A DNA stretch of 64,000 nucleotides. Origin: an uncultured Lachnospiraceae bacterium. Its GTDB lineage: Bacteria > Bacillota > Clostridia > Lachnospirales > Lachnospiraceae. Shown here in pieces: positions 19,905 to 29,377 of the stretch. Every line of letters begins with the position of its first letter. The first letter of the stretch is position 1. A model generated the notes under the pieces. It was not told the origin of the DNA and made no database searches. It was given only the letters and a program-made list of their open reading frames with translations. The translations under genes and the position numbers were made by a program. The stretch is taken from positions 62,001 to 126,000 of the forward strand of contig CANRIV010000004.1 in NCBI GenBank assembly GCA_947630805.1. The letters run 5' to 3'.

Positions 19905-20331
19905 TGTTATCACCGCCTTCTAATTCTTCACGAGATACAACCTTGCATTTAATTGGAAGCTTGTGTGTCGCAAGACGTAATGCTTCTTTAGCTGTTTCTT
20001 CCGGGACACCTGCAATCTCAAACATTACTCTTCCCGGTTTTACAACTGCTACCCAATATTCAAGCGCACCTTTACCTTTACCCATTCGAGTTTCAGCTGG
20101 TGTAGCTGTTACCGGTTTGTCTGGGAATATTTTAATCCAAACTTTACCACCACGCTTTACATGACGTGTCATCGCAATTCTGGCTGCCTCAATCTGATTG
20201 GACTTAATCCAGCCAGGCTCCATTGCTATAATACCGTACTCGCCATATGAGATTTTGTTTCCTCTCGTTGCTTTTCCTCTCATAGAGCCACGGAACTGTT
20301 TTCTATGTTTAACTCTTTTTGGCATTAACAT
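19894..20331 (-). CDS. rplP: 50S ribosomal protein L16
   Basis: A-site-proximal large-subunit protein. [22 protein letters not shown] and the SREELEG-type end identify it. The ATG chosen overlaps the rpsC stop codon by one base (TAATG) and follows AAGGGAG by nine bases; the usual family start is the ATG two codons later. At 145 residues it is slightly longer than typical because of a short acidic C-terminal extension that overlaps rpmC. Confidence 0.98.
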   Translation of the reverse strand: MLMPKRVKHRKQFRGSMRGKATRGNKISYGEYGIIAMEPGWIKSNQIEAARIAMTRHVKRGGKVWIKIFPDKPVTATPAETRMGKGKGALEYWVAVVKPGRVMFEIAGVPEETAKEALRLATHKLPIKCKVVSREELEGGDNSEN

Positions 20332-20978
20332 TATTTATCGCTCCCTTCTTTAGTTGGAAGTATTTCGCCGTTGTAAATCCAAACCTTTACACCTACTTTT
20401 CCGTAAGTTGTATCAGCTTCCGCGAAACCATAATCGATATCAGCACGTAATGTCTGAAGTGGAATTGTTCCTTCACTATAAAACTCTGTACGAGCCATAT
20501 CGGCACCGCCAAGACGTCCGGAAACAGAAGACTTGATACCAAGTGCTCCACTCTTCATTGTTCTTGACATTGCAGACTTCATTGCTCTTCTGAATGACAC
20601 ACGGTTTTCCAACTGTGCAGCAATATTCTCTGCCACCAGCTGTGCATCCTTGTCAGGTCTTTTTATATCCTTAACATCCATGAACAGTTTTTTGTCTGTC
20701 AACTTCTGAACTTCTGCTTTTATCTTTTCAATTTCAGCTCCACCTTTTCCGATTACGAGACCAGGCTTAGCTGTATAAACATTAACTCTTACTCTGTCAG
20801 ATGATCTCTCGATTTCAATCTTAGAAACACCTGTGCTGTATAACTTTTTCTTCAGGTATGTTCTGATTTTATAGTCTTCGATTAAGTTATCTGCAAAATC
20901 AGCTTCCGCATACCATTTTGAGTCCCAGTCTTTAATAATTCCGACTCTTAATCCATGTGGATTAACTTTCTGTCCCAT
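20331..20978 (-). CDS. rpsC: 30S ribosomal protein S3
   Basis: mRNA entry-channel protein with a type II KH domain, 215 residues. [27 protein letters not shown] start, [13 protein letters not shown] (KH GxxG) and the C-terminal domain through [20 protein letters not shown] are clear. Its stop overlaps the rplP start by one base. Confidence 0.99.
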   Translation of the reverse strand: MGQKVNPHGLRVGIIKDWDSKWYAEADFADNLIEDYKIRTYLKKKLYSTGVSKIEIERSSDRVRVNVYTAKPGLVIGKGGAEIEKIKAEVQKLTDKKLFMDVKDIKRPDKDAQLVAENIAAQLENRVSFRRAMKSAMSRTMKSGALGIKSSVSGRLGGADMARTEFYSEGTIPLQTLRADIDYGFAEADTTYGKVGVKVWIYNGEILPTKEGSDK

Positions 20979-20993
20979 ACTTTGCCTCCTATC

Positions 20994-21380
20994 TTATCTC
21001 TCATCCAGCACTACAGTGATGTGGCTGTTTCTCTTTAAAATTCTATAAGCTCTGCCCCGTGCTCTGGGTTTAATTCTTTTCATTGTTGGAGCTGCATTAG
21101 CATAGCACTCTGCAATGTAAAGTTTACTAGCATCCATGTTATTGTTATTCTCAGCATTTGCAACTGCTGAATTCAATAATTTTAATATTACTTTTGATGC
21201 GTATCTTGGATTGTATGTGAGAATACCGATGGCACTCTTAACATCTTTACCTCTGATGGCATCCAAAACGAAACATGCTTTCTGTACAGACACTCTAGCA
21301 TAGGATAATTTTGCTGATGGTCTTGTATCTTTGTTTGCATTTCTCTCTCTCTTTATCTGGGATCTATGTCCTTTTGCCAT
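20994..21380 (-). CDS. rplV: 50S ribosomal protein L22
   Basis: Tunnel-lining protein; its beta-hairpin loop is a macrolide-resistance site. The 128-residue product contains AKLSYARVSVQKACFVLDAIRGK and the RIKPRARGRAYRILKRNSHITVVLDE end. It lies between rpsS and rpsC. Confidence 0.98.
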   Translation of the reverse strand: MAKGHRSQIKRERNANKDTRPSAKLSYARVSVQKACFVLDAIRGKDVKSAIGILTYNPRYASKVILKLLNSAVANAENNNNMDASKLYIAECYANAAPTMKRIKPRARGRAYRILKRNSHITVVLDER

Positions 21381-21414
21381 AGATGAGACCTCCTTTCAAA
21401 TTCTAAGGGTTATA

Positions 21415-21687
21415 TTAACCTCTCTTTTCGTCTTTTCCGTGTCCTCTATATGTTCTTGTAGAAACAAATTCGCCGAGTTTGTGTCCAACCATATCCTCTG
21501 TAATATATACCGGCACATGCTTTCTACCATCATGGACAGCGATTGTATGTCCAACCATCTGTGGAAAAATTGTAGAACGTCTTGACCAAGTCTTGATTAC
21601 TGATTTATCGCCTGACTCGTTCAATGCGTCAATTTTCTTTAATAAGCTCTCATCCGCAAATGGACCTTTTTTTAATGATCTAGCCAT
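21415..21687 (-). CDS. rpsS: 30S ribosomal protein S19
   Basis: Head protein near the A-site finger, 90 residues. [19 protein letters not shown], the [30 protein letters not shown] core and [19 protein letters not shown] end are diagnostic. It follows rplB by 13 bp. Confidence 0.99.
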   Translation of the reverse strand: MARSLKKGPFADESLLKKIDALNESGDKSVIKTWSRRSTIFPQMVGHTIAVHDGRKHVPVYITEDMVGHKLGEFVSTRTYRGHGKDEKRG

Positions 21688-21700
21688 TCGTCTCTACCTC

Positions 21701-22543
21701 CTATTTCATGTTCTTTCCGTCACGTCTTCTAACAATCATCTTATTTGATTGTTTGTTCTTCTTACGAGTCTTCAAACCAAGTGCTGGCTTGCCCCATGGT
21801 GTACATGGACCTGGACGACCAACAGGTGCACGTCCTTCACCACCACCGTGTGGATGGTCATTAGGATTCATAACAGAACCACGAACTGTAGGTCTGATAC
21901 CCATATTGCGCTTACGTCCTGCCTTACCAATATTCACAAGGCCATGTTCTATATTGCCTACCGTACCGATTGTTGCACGACACACAACTGGGACCATTCT
22001 CATTTCTCCGGAAGGAAGTCGAAGTGTTGCATACTTTCCTTCTTTTGCCATTAACTGTGCTGTATTTCCTGCTGCGCGGACTAATTGTCCACCTTTTCCA
22101 GGATATAATTCAATATTGTGAATTGCCGTACCAACTGGAATTGCCGAAAGTGGTAAACAGTTACCAACTTTAACCTCGGCATTTTCGCCATTCATCAATA
22201 CATCGCCGACTTTTAAACCGTTAGGAGCAATGATATATGCCTTTTCCCCGTCAGCATAGCAGATTAATGCAATGTTGGCTGTTCTGTTTGGATCATATTC
22301 AATACTCTTAACTGTTGCAGGAACGTCAACTTTATTCCTCTTAAAGTCAATAATTCTGTATTTTCTTCTTGAGCCACCGCCATGATGTCTCACTGTTATT
22401 TTACCCTGATTGTTACGACCTGCTGTCTTTTTGAGAGATTTTACCAAAGACTTCTCAGGAGTGCTTTTTGTTATCTCTGCATTGTCAAGCATGGTCATAG
22501 CTCTTCTAGAAGGTGTATATGGGTTAAATGATTTAATTCCCAT
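21701..22543 (-). CDS. rplB: 50S ribosomal protein L2
   Basis: Core large-subunit protein needed for subunit association and peptidyl transfer, 280 residues. It starts [14 protein letters not shown] and contains the highly conserved [20 protein letters not shown] segment near the C-terminus. An 80-bp spacer separates it from rplW. Confidence 0.99.
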   Translation of the reverse strand: MGIKSFNPYTPSRRAMTMLDNAEITKSTPEKSLVKSLKKTAGRNNQGKITVRHHGGGSRRKYRIIDFKRNKVDVPATVKSIEYDPNRTANIALICYADGEKAYIIAPNGLKVGDVLMNGENAEVKVGNCLPLSAIPVGTAIHNIELYPGKGGQLVRAAGNTAQLMAKEGKYATLRLPSGEMRMVPVVCRATIGTVGNIEHGLVNIGKAGRKRNMGIRPTVRGSVMNPNDHPHGGGEGRAPVGRPGPCTPWGKPALGLKTRKKNKQSNKMIVRRRDGKNMK

Positions 22544-22623
22544 TTTCTTTCTCCTTTCAAATCTTCATCTTAGCGTAAGCATTATAGCTTATTTTTTATC
22601 AACGCTTACATACTTCAATTCTT

Positions 22624-22923
22624 TTACAGTCCAGCAAAAATCTCGATATCTGCACTGTCTTCTGTCAACTGGACGATTGCTTTCTTTTTCTTTGCCGTCT
22701 TTCCAGTCACATAACCTCTTCTACGGTTTTTTCCTTCTAAGTTCATTGTGTTTACGCTGGCTACCTTTGTTCCTTCAAACATTTTTTCAACAGCATCTTT
22801 TACCTGAACTTTTGTTGCATCTGTATGAACATAGAATGTATATTTCTTTTCTGACATGGCGTTCATACTCTTTTCTGTAATTACAGGAGCGAGTATAACG
22901 TCATAATATTTAAGGTCTGCCAT
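22624..22923 (-). CDS. rplW: 50S ribosomal protein L23
   Basis: Tunnel-exit protein that docks SRP and trigger factor, 99 residues. DVILAPVITEKSMNAMSEKKYTFYV at the start and NRRRGYVTGKTAKKKKAIVQL near the end fit the family. Its start codon overlaps the rplD stop by one base. Confidence 0.98.
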   Translation of the reverse strand: MADLKYYDVILAPVITEKSMNAMSEKKYTFYVHTDATKVQVKDAVEKMFEGTKVASVNTMNLEGKNRRRGYVTGKTAKKKKAIVQLTEDSADIEIFAGL

Positions 22924-23543
22924 TATGCGTACACCTCCTCAATCTTCGCTACAGCCGCCTTTTCTACTACCACTGTATCATACTTGAGAATATCATATAC
23001 GTTGATTGTGTTTGTCAAGGCTGTTTTTACTGTAGGAATATTATTTGCTGACTTCACAGTGTTTTCATCGTTTTCTGTCAATACAACTAATGCTTTCTTA
23101 ACGTTTAAGTTTGTCATAACCTGAACAAACTGTTTTGTTTTTGGCTCTTCAAACTTAAGTTCATCAACAACAATTAATTTTCCTTCATTTACTCTTGATG
23201 TCAACGCTGACTTCAGAGCAAGTCTTTTTTCTTTCTTATTCATCTTCATTGAATAATCTCTTGGGGTAGGAGCAAATACCACTCCTCCGCCGGTCCATTG
23301 TGGAGATCTTGTCGAGCCCTGTCTTGCGTGACCCGTTCCTTTCTGTCTCCATGGCTTTCTGCCACCGCCGCTGACTTCAGAGCGTGTTTTCGCTTTCTGA
23401 GTACCCTGACGGCTGTTTGCAAGCTGACTTACCACTGCCCGATGGACTAAGTGTTCATTGATTTCAACACCAAATACTGCATCGTTCAGCTCGATTGTTC
23501 CAACTTCGCTTCCCTTCATATTTAAAACAGATACTTTTGCCAT
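22923..23543 (-). CDS. rplD: 50S ribosomal protein L4
   Basis: Tunnel-constriction protein, 206 residues. The extended loop is visible as KTRSEVSGGGRKPWRQKGTGHARQGSTRSPQW-type sequence in the first third. In E. coli L4 represses the S10 operon; whether it binds the structured leader upstream of rpsJ here is unknown. It lies between rplC and rplW. Confidence 0.99.
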   Translation of the reverse strand: MAKVSVLNMKGSEVGTIELNDAVFGVEINEHLVHRAVVSQLANSRQGTQKAKTRSEVSGGGRKPWRQKGTGHARQGSTRSPQWTGGGVVFAPTPRDYSMKMNKKEKRLALKSALTSRVNEGKLIVVDELKFEEPKTKQFVQVMTNLNVKKALVVLTENDENTVKSANNIPTVKTALTNTINVYDILKYDTVVVEKAAVAKIEEVYA

Positions 23544-23566
23544 CTGTGTGTTCCTCCTTTCAAATA

Positions 23567-24196
23567 CTACTTACCGGTTTTAACAGTTTCTCTAATTGTT
23601 ACTAAAGCTTTCTTAGGTCCCGGTACAGCACCTTTAACTAAGAGTAAATTCTTTTCTGCATCAACACGAACAATCTCAAGATTCTGTGTCGTTACCTGTC
23701 TTCCGCCCATATGGCCAGGCATCTTTTTCCCTTTGAATACTTTACTAGGAGATGAACAAGCACCGTTTGAGCCTGCATGTCTGTGATATTTTGAGCCGTG
23801 CGCCATAGGTCCTCTGGATTGTCCATGTCTCTTGATTGCACCCTGGAATCCTTTTCCCTTTGCGATTGCAGTAGCGTCTACCTTATCTCCGGCTTCAAAT
23901 ACATCTGCCTTAATCTCATCTTTTACTGCATATTCTCCTTCAAGTTTCAATTCTCTTACATATCTTTTGCAAGAAACTCCTGCCTTATCAAACATACCTT
24001 TTCTAGGTTTGTTGACAAGTTTTTCTCTGATATCTTCGAATCCTACCTGAACTGCTTCATATCCATCATTTTCCACAGTTTTTACCTGCGTCACAACACA
24101 TGGACCTGCCTGAAGCACCGTAACAGGTATTAACTCGCCGCTTTCGCTAAATATCTGAGTCATTCCAACCTTTTTAGCTAAAATAGCTTTCTTCAT
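23567..24196 (-). CDS. rplC: 50S ribosomal protein L3
   Basis: Assembly-initiator protein near the peptidyl-transferase centre, 209 residues. It starts [20 protein letters not shown] and contains [22 protein letters not shown] and the [15 protein letters not shown] motif. The second of two nearby ATGs is chosen because it sits eight bases from AGGAGG, while the first is only two bases away. Confidence 0.98.
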   Translation of the reverse strand: MKKAILAKKVGMTQIFSESGELIPVTVLQAGPCVVTQVKTVENDGYEAVQVGFEDIREKLVNKPRKGMFDKAGVSCKRYVRELKLEGEYAVKDEIKADVFEAGDKVDATAIAKGKGFQGAIKRHGQSRGPMAHGSKYHRHAGSNGACSSPSKVFKGKKMPGHMGGRQVTTQNLEIVRVDAEKNLLLVKGAVPGPKKALVTIRETVKTGK

Positions 24197-24345
24197 TTTC
24201 ATTACCTCCTGTTAATCTACAGCGGATCGCATTCCGCGATCATCCTAGAACAGTTCCTGTAATTACCGCACAATGCAGCGATTACCTGTCCGTCCGTCAT
24301 ACAGCGGACGGCACCATATTAAAACCTTCAAGGATAATTCACTAA
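24197..24345 (-). other. Structured spacer between rpsJ and rplC
   Basis: A 149-bp gap where a few tens of bases are usual. It holds two perfect hairpins, CCGTCCG/CGGACGG (24290-24311) and GATCGC/GCGATC (24225-24241), the latter shortly before the rplC ribosome-binding site. There is no T-run after either, so a terminator is unlikely. Processing or regulatory structure is possible. Confidence 0.45.
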
Positions 24346-24660
24346 TTATTTGTTTTTCATTCTGATATCAATGTATACACCTGCAGGCATCTCTAATCTT
24401 GATAATGCGTCAACTGCCTTCTGTGTAGGAGCAATGATATCAATGAGTCTCTTGTGAGTTCTCTGCTCAAACTGCTCTCTAGAGTCTTTGTCCTTGTGTA
24501 CAGCTCTAAGAATTGTAATTACCTCTTTTTTTGTAGGAAGAGGTACAGGACCACTCACTTCATTTCCTGATTTTTTTGCAGTTTCAACAATCTTCTTTGC
24601 TGACTGATCTACTAATTTGTGATCATAAGCTTTCAGTGTAATTCTCATTACTTGTGCCAT
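24346..24660 (-). CDS. rpsJ: 30S ribosomal protein S10
   Basis: Head protein that also serves as NusE in transcription antitermination. The 104-residue product has [26 protein letters not shown] at the start and [26 protein letters not shown] at the end. AGGAGG lies upstream. It is the first gene of the S10 operon, behind a 230-nt leader. Confidence 0.98.
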   Translation of the reverse strand: MAQVMRITLKAYDHKLVDQSAKKIVETAKKSGNEVSGPVPLPTKKEVITILRAVHKDKDSREQFEQRTHKRLIDIIAPTQKAVDALSRLEMPAGVYIDIRMKNK

Positions 24661-24694
24661 AAAAAAAGCCGCCTCCTTTTCGTACTATTTAGCA

Positions 24695-24800
24695 CGACAA
24701 GCGGTGACCGTACAACTTTTCCGTGTGTGTCATTTTTATAAACGACTTACACGCGGCGTTTCCACTCCCTGGTGGACATTTTTTGTACAGTGACTTGTCG
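24695..24800 (-). promoter_or_regulatory. Structured leader of the S10 operon
   Basis: On the minus strand, the arms CGACAAG (24794-24800) and CTTGTCG (24695-24701) can close a large domain. A second helix, GTACAA/TTGTAC (24783-24788 with 24710-24715), stacks inside. The domain encloses a TCCAC/GTGGA hairpin (24761-24776) and a CCGCGTGT/ACACACGG helix with one mismatch (24721-24756). The element ends about 35 nt before rpsJ, next to its ribosome-binding site. An autoregulatory protein site is the natural guess; no known RNA family was recognised. Confidence 0.55.
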
Positions 24801-24896
24801 CCAGTTTCATAACTTGACATTCGCTCCACGGAAAACCTGCACCGATACAGCGCAGCAACCTCACGCTTCAACGCTATCAATGTCACAGCAACAAAC

Positions 24897-24925
24897 AGTA
24901 TACACTAAACATTTCCAATTTGCAA
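24897..24925 (-). promoter_or_regulatory. Promoter of the S10 operon
   Basis: -35 TTGCAA, 17-bp spacer and -10 TATACT on the minus strand. It predicts a start near 24890 and a leader of about 230 nt ahead of rpsJ. Confidence 0.8.
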
Positions 24926-24981
24926 GCACTTTTTTATAAAATTCAAAGGTTTTAAATTTTATCTTTCCCTATGAATCTTTT

Positions 24982-25010
24982 TTGCTTTTCTTCTATATTA
25001 ATAGTATAAT
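24982..25010 (+). promoter_or_regulatory. Promoter of the methyltransferase gene
   Basis: -35 TTGCTT, 17-bp spacer and perfect -10 TATAAT on the plus strand, about 40 bp before the start codon and divergent from the S10 promoter. Confidence 0.75.
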
Positions 25011-25052
25011 TGTGTCTGTACTTATTTTTTTGTAAAGGAATTGAAATTTATT

Positions 25053-25919
25053 ATGTGGATTGCAGATCATTGGAAAGATTATGAAGTCATTGACACCTCC
25101 TGTGGAGAAAAACTGGAACGATGGGGAAACTATTTATTAATAAGACCTGACCCACAGGTTATCTGGAATACTCCAAAACTTGTGGACGAATGGCATAAAC
25201 CGAACGCACACTATCATAGAAGCAATAAAGGCGGCGGTCAATGGGATTTTTTTAATCTTCCAAAACAATGGACAATATCCTATAAAGACTTGACATTTCA
25301 CTTGAAGCCTTTCAGTTTTAAACATACCGGTCTTTTCCCAGAACAGGCAACGAACTGGGACTGGTTTTGCGAACTGATTCGAACTTCAGGAAGAAATATT
25401 AAGGTATTAAATTTATTTGCCTATACCGGAGGTGCCACTCTGGCGGCACTCAATGCCGGAGCGCATGTGACGCACGTGGACGCTTCCAAGGGAATGGTTA
25501 CATGGGCAAAGGAAAACGCGTTGGTCTCTCATCTGGAAGACCGTCCCGTCAGATGGTTAGTGGATGATTGTGTTAAATTTGTAGAACGGGAAATCCGACG
25601 CGGCAACAAGTATGATGCAGTTATCATGGATCCTCCTTCTTACGGAAGAGGACCAAAAGGTGAAACATGGAAAATCGAAGAAAATATTTATCCATTGATT
25701 GAGTTATGCACTTCTCTTTTAAGCGACGATCCTCTTTTCTTTTTGGTCAATTCTTATACTACCGGTCTTCAGCCGGCAGTTTTAAGCTACATGATTCATA
25801 CTGCTGTCGTGTCCAAGTTTGGCGGCAGCGTAGAATCAGATGAAATCGGATTAAAAGTGCGTTCTAATAATCTCGTTCTTCCTTGTGGAGCTTCCGGAAG
25901 ATGGAGCAAAAAGAAATAA
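25053..25919 (+). CDS. SAM-dependent methyltransferase, RlmI/RlmK-like
   Basis: Class I Rossmann methyltransferase of about 288 residues resembling the catalytic part of 23S rRNA cytosine/guanine methyltransferases. The SAM-binding region reads VLNLFAYTGGATLAALNAGA, followed by THVDASKGMVTWAKENA, and the catalytic-loop signature is MDPPSYGRGP. The N-terminal PUA domain of RlmI is missing. The start MWIADHWKDYEVID is chosen on family resemblance; an in-frame TTG four codons upstream sits right against AAAGGA. Substrate is unproven. It is monocistronic, between the S10 operon and the giant palindrome. Confidence 0.82.
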   Translation: MWIADHWKDYEVIDTSCGEKLERWGNYLLIRPDPQVIWNTPKLVDEWHKPNAHYHRSNKGGGQWDFFNLPKQWTISYKDLTFHLKPFSFKHTGLFPEQATNWDWFCELIRTSGRNIKVLNLFAYTGGATLAALNAGAHVTHVDASKGMVTWAKENALVSHLEDRPVRWLVDDCVKFVEREIRRGNKYDAVIMDPPSYGRGPKGETWKIEENIYPLIELCTSLLSDDPLFFLVNSYTTGLQPAVLSYMIHTAVVSKFGGSVESDEIGLKVRSNNLVLPCGASGRWSKKK

Positions 25920-25953
25920 ATACATATCTCGCAGTATTTTTATTCTGTCTGCT

Positions 25954-26198
25954 TTTTTTGGAAAATACTATTACAGGCCCCCCGCAGGGCCCCACAGTAT
26001 GGACAGCGCAAATACGTTGATTTTTTTATTTTGCTGCGCCGCTTATTTATGAGCCCAAATCAAAACTCGTCCCAATGGGACTCAAACAGTTGATTTGGGC
26101 TCATGCTATGCTCACAAAATTTCAAAAATCTGCCTATCATTTGCGCTGTCCATACTGTGGGGCCCTGCGGGGGGCCTGTAATAGTATTTTCCAAAAAA
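25954..26198. repeat. Giant palindromic element, 60-bp perfect arms
   Basis: The left arm 25954-26013 and right arm 26139-26198 are perfect reverse complements over 60 bp (from TTTTTTGGAAAATACTATTA to GGACAGCGCAAAT). Inside lies a second perfect 13-bp inverted pair, GAGCCCAAATCAA (26051-26063) with TTGATTTGGGCTC (26090-26102). At the centre is GTCCC-AAT-GGGAC (26069-26081). There is no transposase or open frame. GC content is well above the surroundings. It resembles a non-autonomous mobile or extragenic palindromic element. It fills most of the 344-bp gap between the methyltransferase gene and trkH. Confidence 0.9.
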
Positions 26199-26227
26199 TG
26201 ATACCAATATCATAATTCCTATTTTGT

Positions 26228-26265
26228 AACAAAAAAGTCAGATGAAGAACATCTGACTTTTTGTT
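26228..26265. terminator. Terminator overlapping the trkH stop
   Basis: Arms AACAAAAAAGTCAGATG / CATCTGACTTTTTGTT (one A bulged) with a 5-nt loop and T-rich ends on both strands. It can stop trkH transcription and rightward reading from the methyltransferase gene. Confidence 0.88.
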
Positions 26266-27748
26266 ATTCTTTACTTTTTAAATTAATAATTTTTCTATCA
26301 GGTTTTCGTACCGGCAATTTCCATATTCCCGGTGTAAACAATATCAGTAGCGGGAAGATTTCCAGACGTCCTACCAGCATATCAAACATTAATATAATTT
26401 TGGACAATACACTGTAATCTCCAAAATTGCTTACCGGTCCCACACCATTCAGTCCCGGTCCTATGTTATTAAAAGTAGCCATGACTGCTGTGACGTTTGT
26501 CGTCATATCTTTTCCGTCAATACTAATAATTAAAATAGAAACAAGCGCTATAATAACATAAGCTCCCAGATAACAGAGTACCCTTCTCACAATATCTTTA
26601 GAAATCTTTCTTCCGTTAAATTGTACTTTCTGCACACTTCTTGGATGGGTAATCGACATAATTTCATTTTTTATTGCCTTAACAACAATTACCAGACGGG
26701 AAACTTTCAGACCGCCTCCGGTGCTTCCTGCACATGCCCCAACAAACATAAGAAGAACTAAAATGGTCTTTGAAAATTCCGGCCACAGATTAAAATCTGC
26801 AGTGACATATCCGGTGGTACTAATAATCGATGCCACCTGAAAAAGTGCTGTGTGAAATGCTTCAAATATATTTGAAAAGCTATCCCGAATATTAAACGTA
26901 ATCATTATCGCTGAAATAAATACAATGATTAAAAAACATCTCATTTCCTCATTCAGCGCAGCTTCCTTTGGTTTACGAATTAAAATCAGATAGTATACAT
27001 TAAAATTCACAGAACAAATGAGCATAAATATTGTAATAATAATCTGTACGGCAAGACTATAAGACCCGATACTGGAATTCAACAGTGCAAAACCACCCGT
27101 ACCTACAGTACCGAAAGTTAAAGTCATAGATTCAAACAAATTCAGTCCTGCTATAAAAAGCGCCACAATTTCTACCAGCGTTATTCCAACATAAATTCCA
27201 TAAAGAATCATCGCTGTCCGTTTTACCTTCGGTACTAATTTTCCCACAGACGGTCCCGGACTTTCCGCTCTCATCAGGTGCATATTGGAACTGCCTGACA
27301 GTGGCAAAACTGCCATGACAAACACCAGAACACCCATGCCTCCAATCCAATGCGTAAAGGAACGCCAAAATAATGTACAATGTGACAAAGCTTCTACATC
27401 AGATAATATGCTGGATCCGGTAGTCGTAAAACCGGAAATTGTCTCAAACAGTGCATCTTCATAAGATGGTATTTCTCCCGTCAGGAAAAAAGGAAGTGCG
27501 CCCACCAGACTAATTACAATCCAGCTCAATGATACTGCTGCAAATCCTTCTTTGGAATAAAAGACATTACTCTTTGGTTTTTTTATTCTTCCAATTGTTC
27601 CAAGGATAATGCAGCCTGCCGCCACGCCGAGATATATCAGTCCCTGCTCTTCTCCATATATTCCTGCTGTAATGGCAGGAAGCGTCAAAAAAACTCCTTC
27701 AAAACTGAGGACACAGGACAAAATATATCTTATCATTGAATAATTCAT
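26264..27748 (-). CDS. trkH: Potassium uptake channel subunit TrkH/KtrB
   Basis: Membrane pore of a Trk/Ktr-type potassium (or sodium-coupled potassium) importer, 494 residues with about ten hydrophobic segments. The four pore-loop regions are visible, e.g. GFTTTGSSIL, GTVGTGGFAL, STTGYVTADF and FNNIGPGLNGVG, each with the filter glycine. It ends the trkA-trkH pair; the 10-bp gap implies cotranscription. The terminator stem overlaps its final codons. Confidence 0.95.
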   Translation of the reverse strand: MNYSMIRYILSCVLSFEGVFLTLPAITAGIYGEEQGLIYLGVAAGCIILGTIGRIKKPKSNVFYSKEGFAAVSLSWIVISLVGALPFFLTGEIPSYEDALFETISGFTTTGSSILSDVEALSHCTLFWRSFTHWIGGMGVLVFVMAVLPLSGSSNMHLMRAESPGPSVGKLVPKVKRTAMILYGIYVGITLVEIVALFIAGLNLFESMTLTFGTVGTGGFALLNSSIGSYSLAVQIIITIFMLICSVNFNVYYLILIRKPKEAALNEEMRCFLIIVFISAIMITFNIRDSFSNIFEAFHTALFQVASIISTTGYVTADFNLWPEFSKTILVLLMFVGACAGSTGGGLKVSRLVIVVKAIKNEIMSITHPRSVQKVQFNGRKISKDIVRRVLCYLGAYVIIALVSILIISIDGKDMTTNVTAVMATFNNIGPGLNGVGPVSNFGDYSVLSKIILMFDMLVGRLEIFPLLILFTPGIWKLPVRKPDRKIINLKSKE

Positions 27749-27758
27749 TTCTGTCCTC

Positions 27759-29114
27759 CTACCTCAACGCATCTCTGACATCATGGAAACCTGTGGTGGT
27801 TGTAATCATAATAACCGTATCACCCACTTCTATTACACTCTGACCGTTGGGAATTGTGACTTGTCCTTTTCTCGAAATGCAGCCAATCAGAACGTTTGGT
27901 TTAAGCTTTAAATCCTGAATTGGAATTCCCACAATCGGAGAATCGTCTTTGATTAGAAATTCCAGGGCTTCCACTTTATTATCATTCAGTCTGTACAAAG
28001 TTTCAATGTTACTTCCCATCGAATTTTTCATTGCCCGCACATATTTAATAATTGTCTCTGCAGTAATGTATTTTGGATATATGATGCTTCCTACATCCAA
28101 ATTATCAATAATTTCATCATAAGAAATTCGGTGTATTTTTGTAATCAGCTTCGCTTTTGAGAGACTTTTTGCATATAAAGCCAACATTACGTTTTCTTCG
28201 TCAAAATTTGTATTGGCAATAAAAACTTCTACCTCTGCCAGCCCTTCTTCCAGCAAAAGCTCCTTATCCGTAGCATCTCCATAAATTACCATTGCTTTCG
28301 GAAGCATTTCTGTCAGAAATTCACAAGTCTCTTTATTATTTTCAATAATCTTTACTTTAATCCCCATCTCAATCAGCTGCTTTGCAAGATATATTGTGGT
28401 CCTGCCCCCGCCTACAATCAAAACATCTCTTGCGGCTGAAGTGGAAAGACCCATTTTTTTAAACAATTCTGCTACCTTTACCGAGCTTCCCACAATAGAG
28501 ATAATATCTTTTGGCTTTAATTCAAAATTTCCGTCGGGAATAATTACCTGCTCATCCCGTTCTACTATCGGTATCAAAAGTTCTTTGAAAAACTTACTAT
28601 CTAAATCCTTTAATTTGGTATGGCAAAGAGAACTGTCTTCCTCCAGTCTGTAATTGACCAGTTCCACTCTGCTTTTCGCAAACGAATCTACTTTCAGGGC
28701 AAATGGGAATTTAAAAAGTCTTCCCATCTCTCTTGCGGCTGCCAGCTGAGGATTAATAATCATGGATAATCCCAATTCTTCTTTGATAAATGAAATTTCC
28801 CGATTATAAATCGGATTGCTGACTCTGGCAATCGTATGACACCCTCCGGCTTTTTTTGCAATCAGACAGCATAACAGATTCAGTTCATCATATCCTGTAA
28901 CGGCAATCAGTAAATCTGCTTCATCTACCCCAGCTTCCATTTGAACACTGAAACTGGTGCCGTTTCCAACCACGCCTAAAACATCAAAACTGTTGGAAAT
29001 ATTTTCGACAATCTGTTTTCTGTTATCAATTACTACAATATCATGGTTCTCTTTGCTGAGCTGTTCTGCCAGGGTGGCGCCTACATTTCCGCACCCCACA
29101 ATAATAATCTTCAT
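27759..29114 (-). CDS. trkA: Trk system regulatory subunit TrkA (two RCK domains)
   Basis: Cytosolic gating subunit of the potassium transporter, about 451 residues. Two RCK/KTN repeats each have a nucleotide-binding glycine motif (GCGNVGATLAEQL at the start and GGGRTTIYLAKQL near residue 230), and each is followed by a C-terminal regulatory TrkA_C segment. The start is the ATG after AGGAGGATAAAA; the open frame extends upstream without a ribosome-binding site. It is first in the operon, with a good promoter. Confidence 0.95.
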   Translation of the reverse strand: MKIIIVGCGNVGATLAEQLSKENHDIVVIDNRKQIVENISNSFDVLGVVGNGTSFSVQMEAGVDEADLLIAVTGYDELNLLCCLIAKKAGGCHTIARVSNPIYNREISFIKEELGLSMIINPQLAAAREMGRLFKFPFALKVDSFAKSRVELVNYRLEEDSSLCHTKLKDLDSKFFKELLIPIVERDEQVIIPDGNFELKPKDIISIVGSSVKVAELFKKMGLSTSAARDVLIVGGGRTTIYLAKQLIEMGIKVKIIENNKETCEFLTEMLPKAMVIYGDATDKELLLEEGLAEVEVFIANTNFDEENVMLALYAKSLSKAKLITKIHRISYDEIIDNLDVGSIIYPKYITAETIIKYVRAMKNSMGSNIETLYRLNDNKVEALEFLIKDDSPIVGIPIQDLKLKPNVLIGCISRKGQVTIPNGQSVIEVGDTVIMITTTTGFHDVRDALR

Positions 29115-29174
29115 TTTTATCCTCCTAATGAGCTCATCCAATATCGCTATGCTCATTACCATTGTCCGTATGAA

Positions 29175-29202
29175 ATTATATCAGAATTTTTCTTGTATGC
29201 AA
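29175..29202 (-). promoter_or_regulatory. Promoter of trkA-trkH
   Basis: -35 TTGCAT, 16-bp spacer and -10 TATAAT, extended by an upstream TGA, on the minus strand about 60 bp before trkA. Confidence 0.7.
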
Positions 29203-29308
29203 ACTTATTTTTTGAAACAGGAAAAATCATTTCCTCTTATATTATATTAGTATCTTTTCATTATGTCATTTTCCTTCAAAATAATTTTTTAATCTGTAAA
29301 AGCAACAA

Positions 29309-29336
29309 GGCAAGGGAAAGAATTCTTACCCTTGCC
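29309..29336 (-). terminator. Terminator after the phosphopantetheinyl transferase gene
   Basis: A perfect 8-bp GC-rich stem (GGCAAGGG / CCCTTGCC) with a 12-nt loop, followed on the minus strand by TTGTTGCTTTT. It is about 40 bp past the stop of the last gene of the rubredoxin-to-transferase operon. Confidence 0.8.
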
Positions 29337-29377
29337 ATAAGTTTTGTGTTTTTCAAAAATCAGCAGCATACTGAAAC

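Noticed and set aside
24689..24886. 65-codon minus-strand open frame in the S10 leader
   Set aside because: No ribosome-binding site, no recognisable protein pattern, and the region is explained by promoter plus structured RNA.
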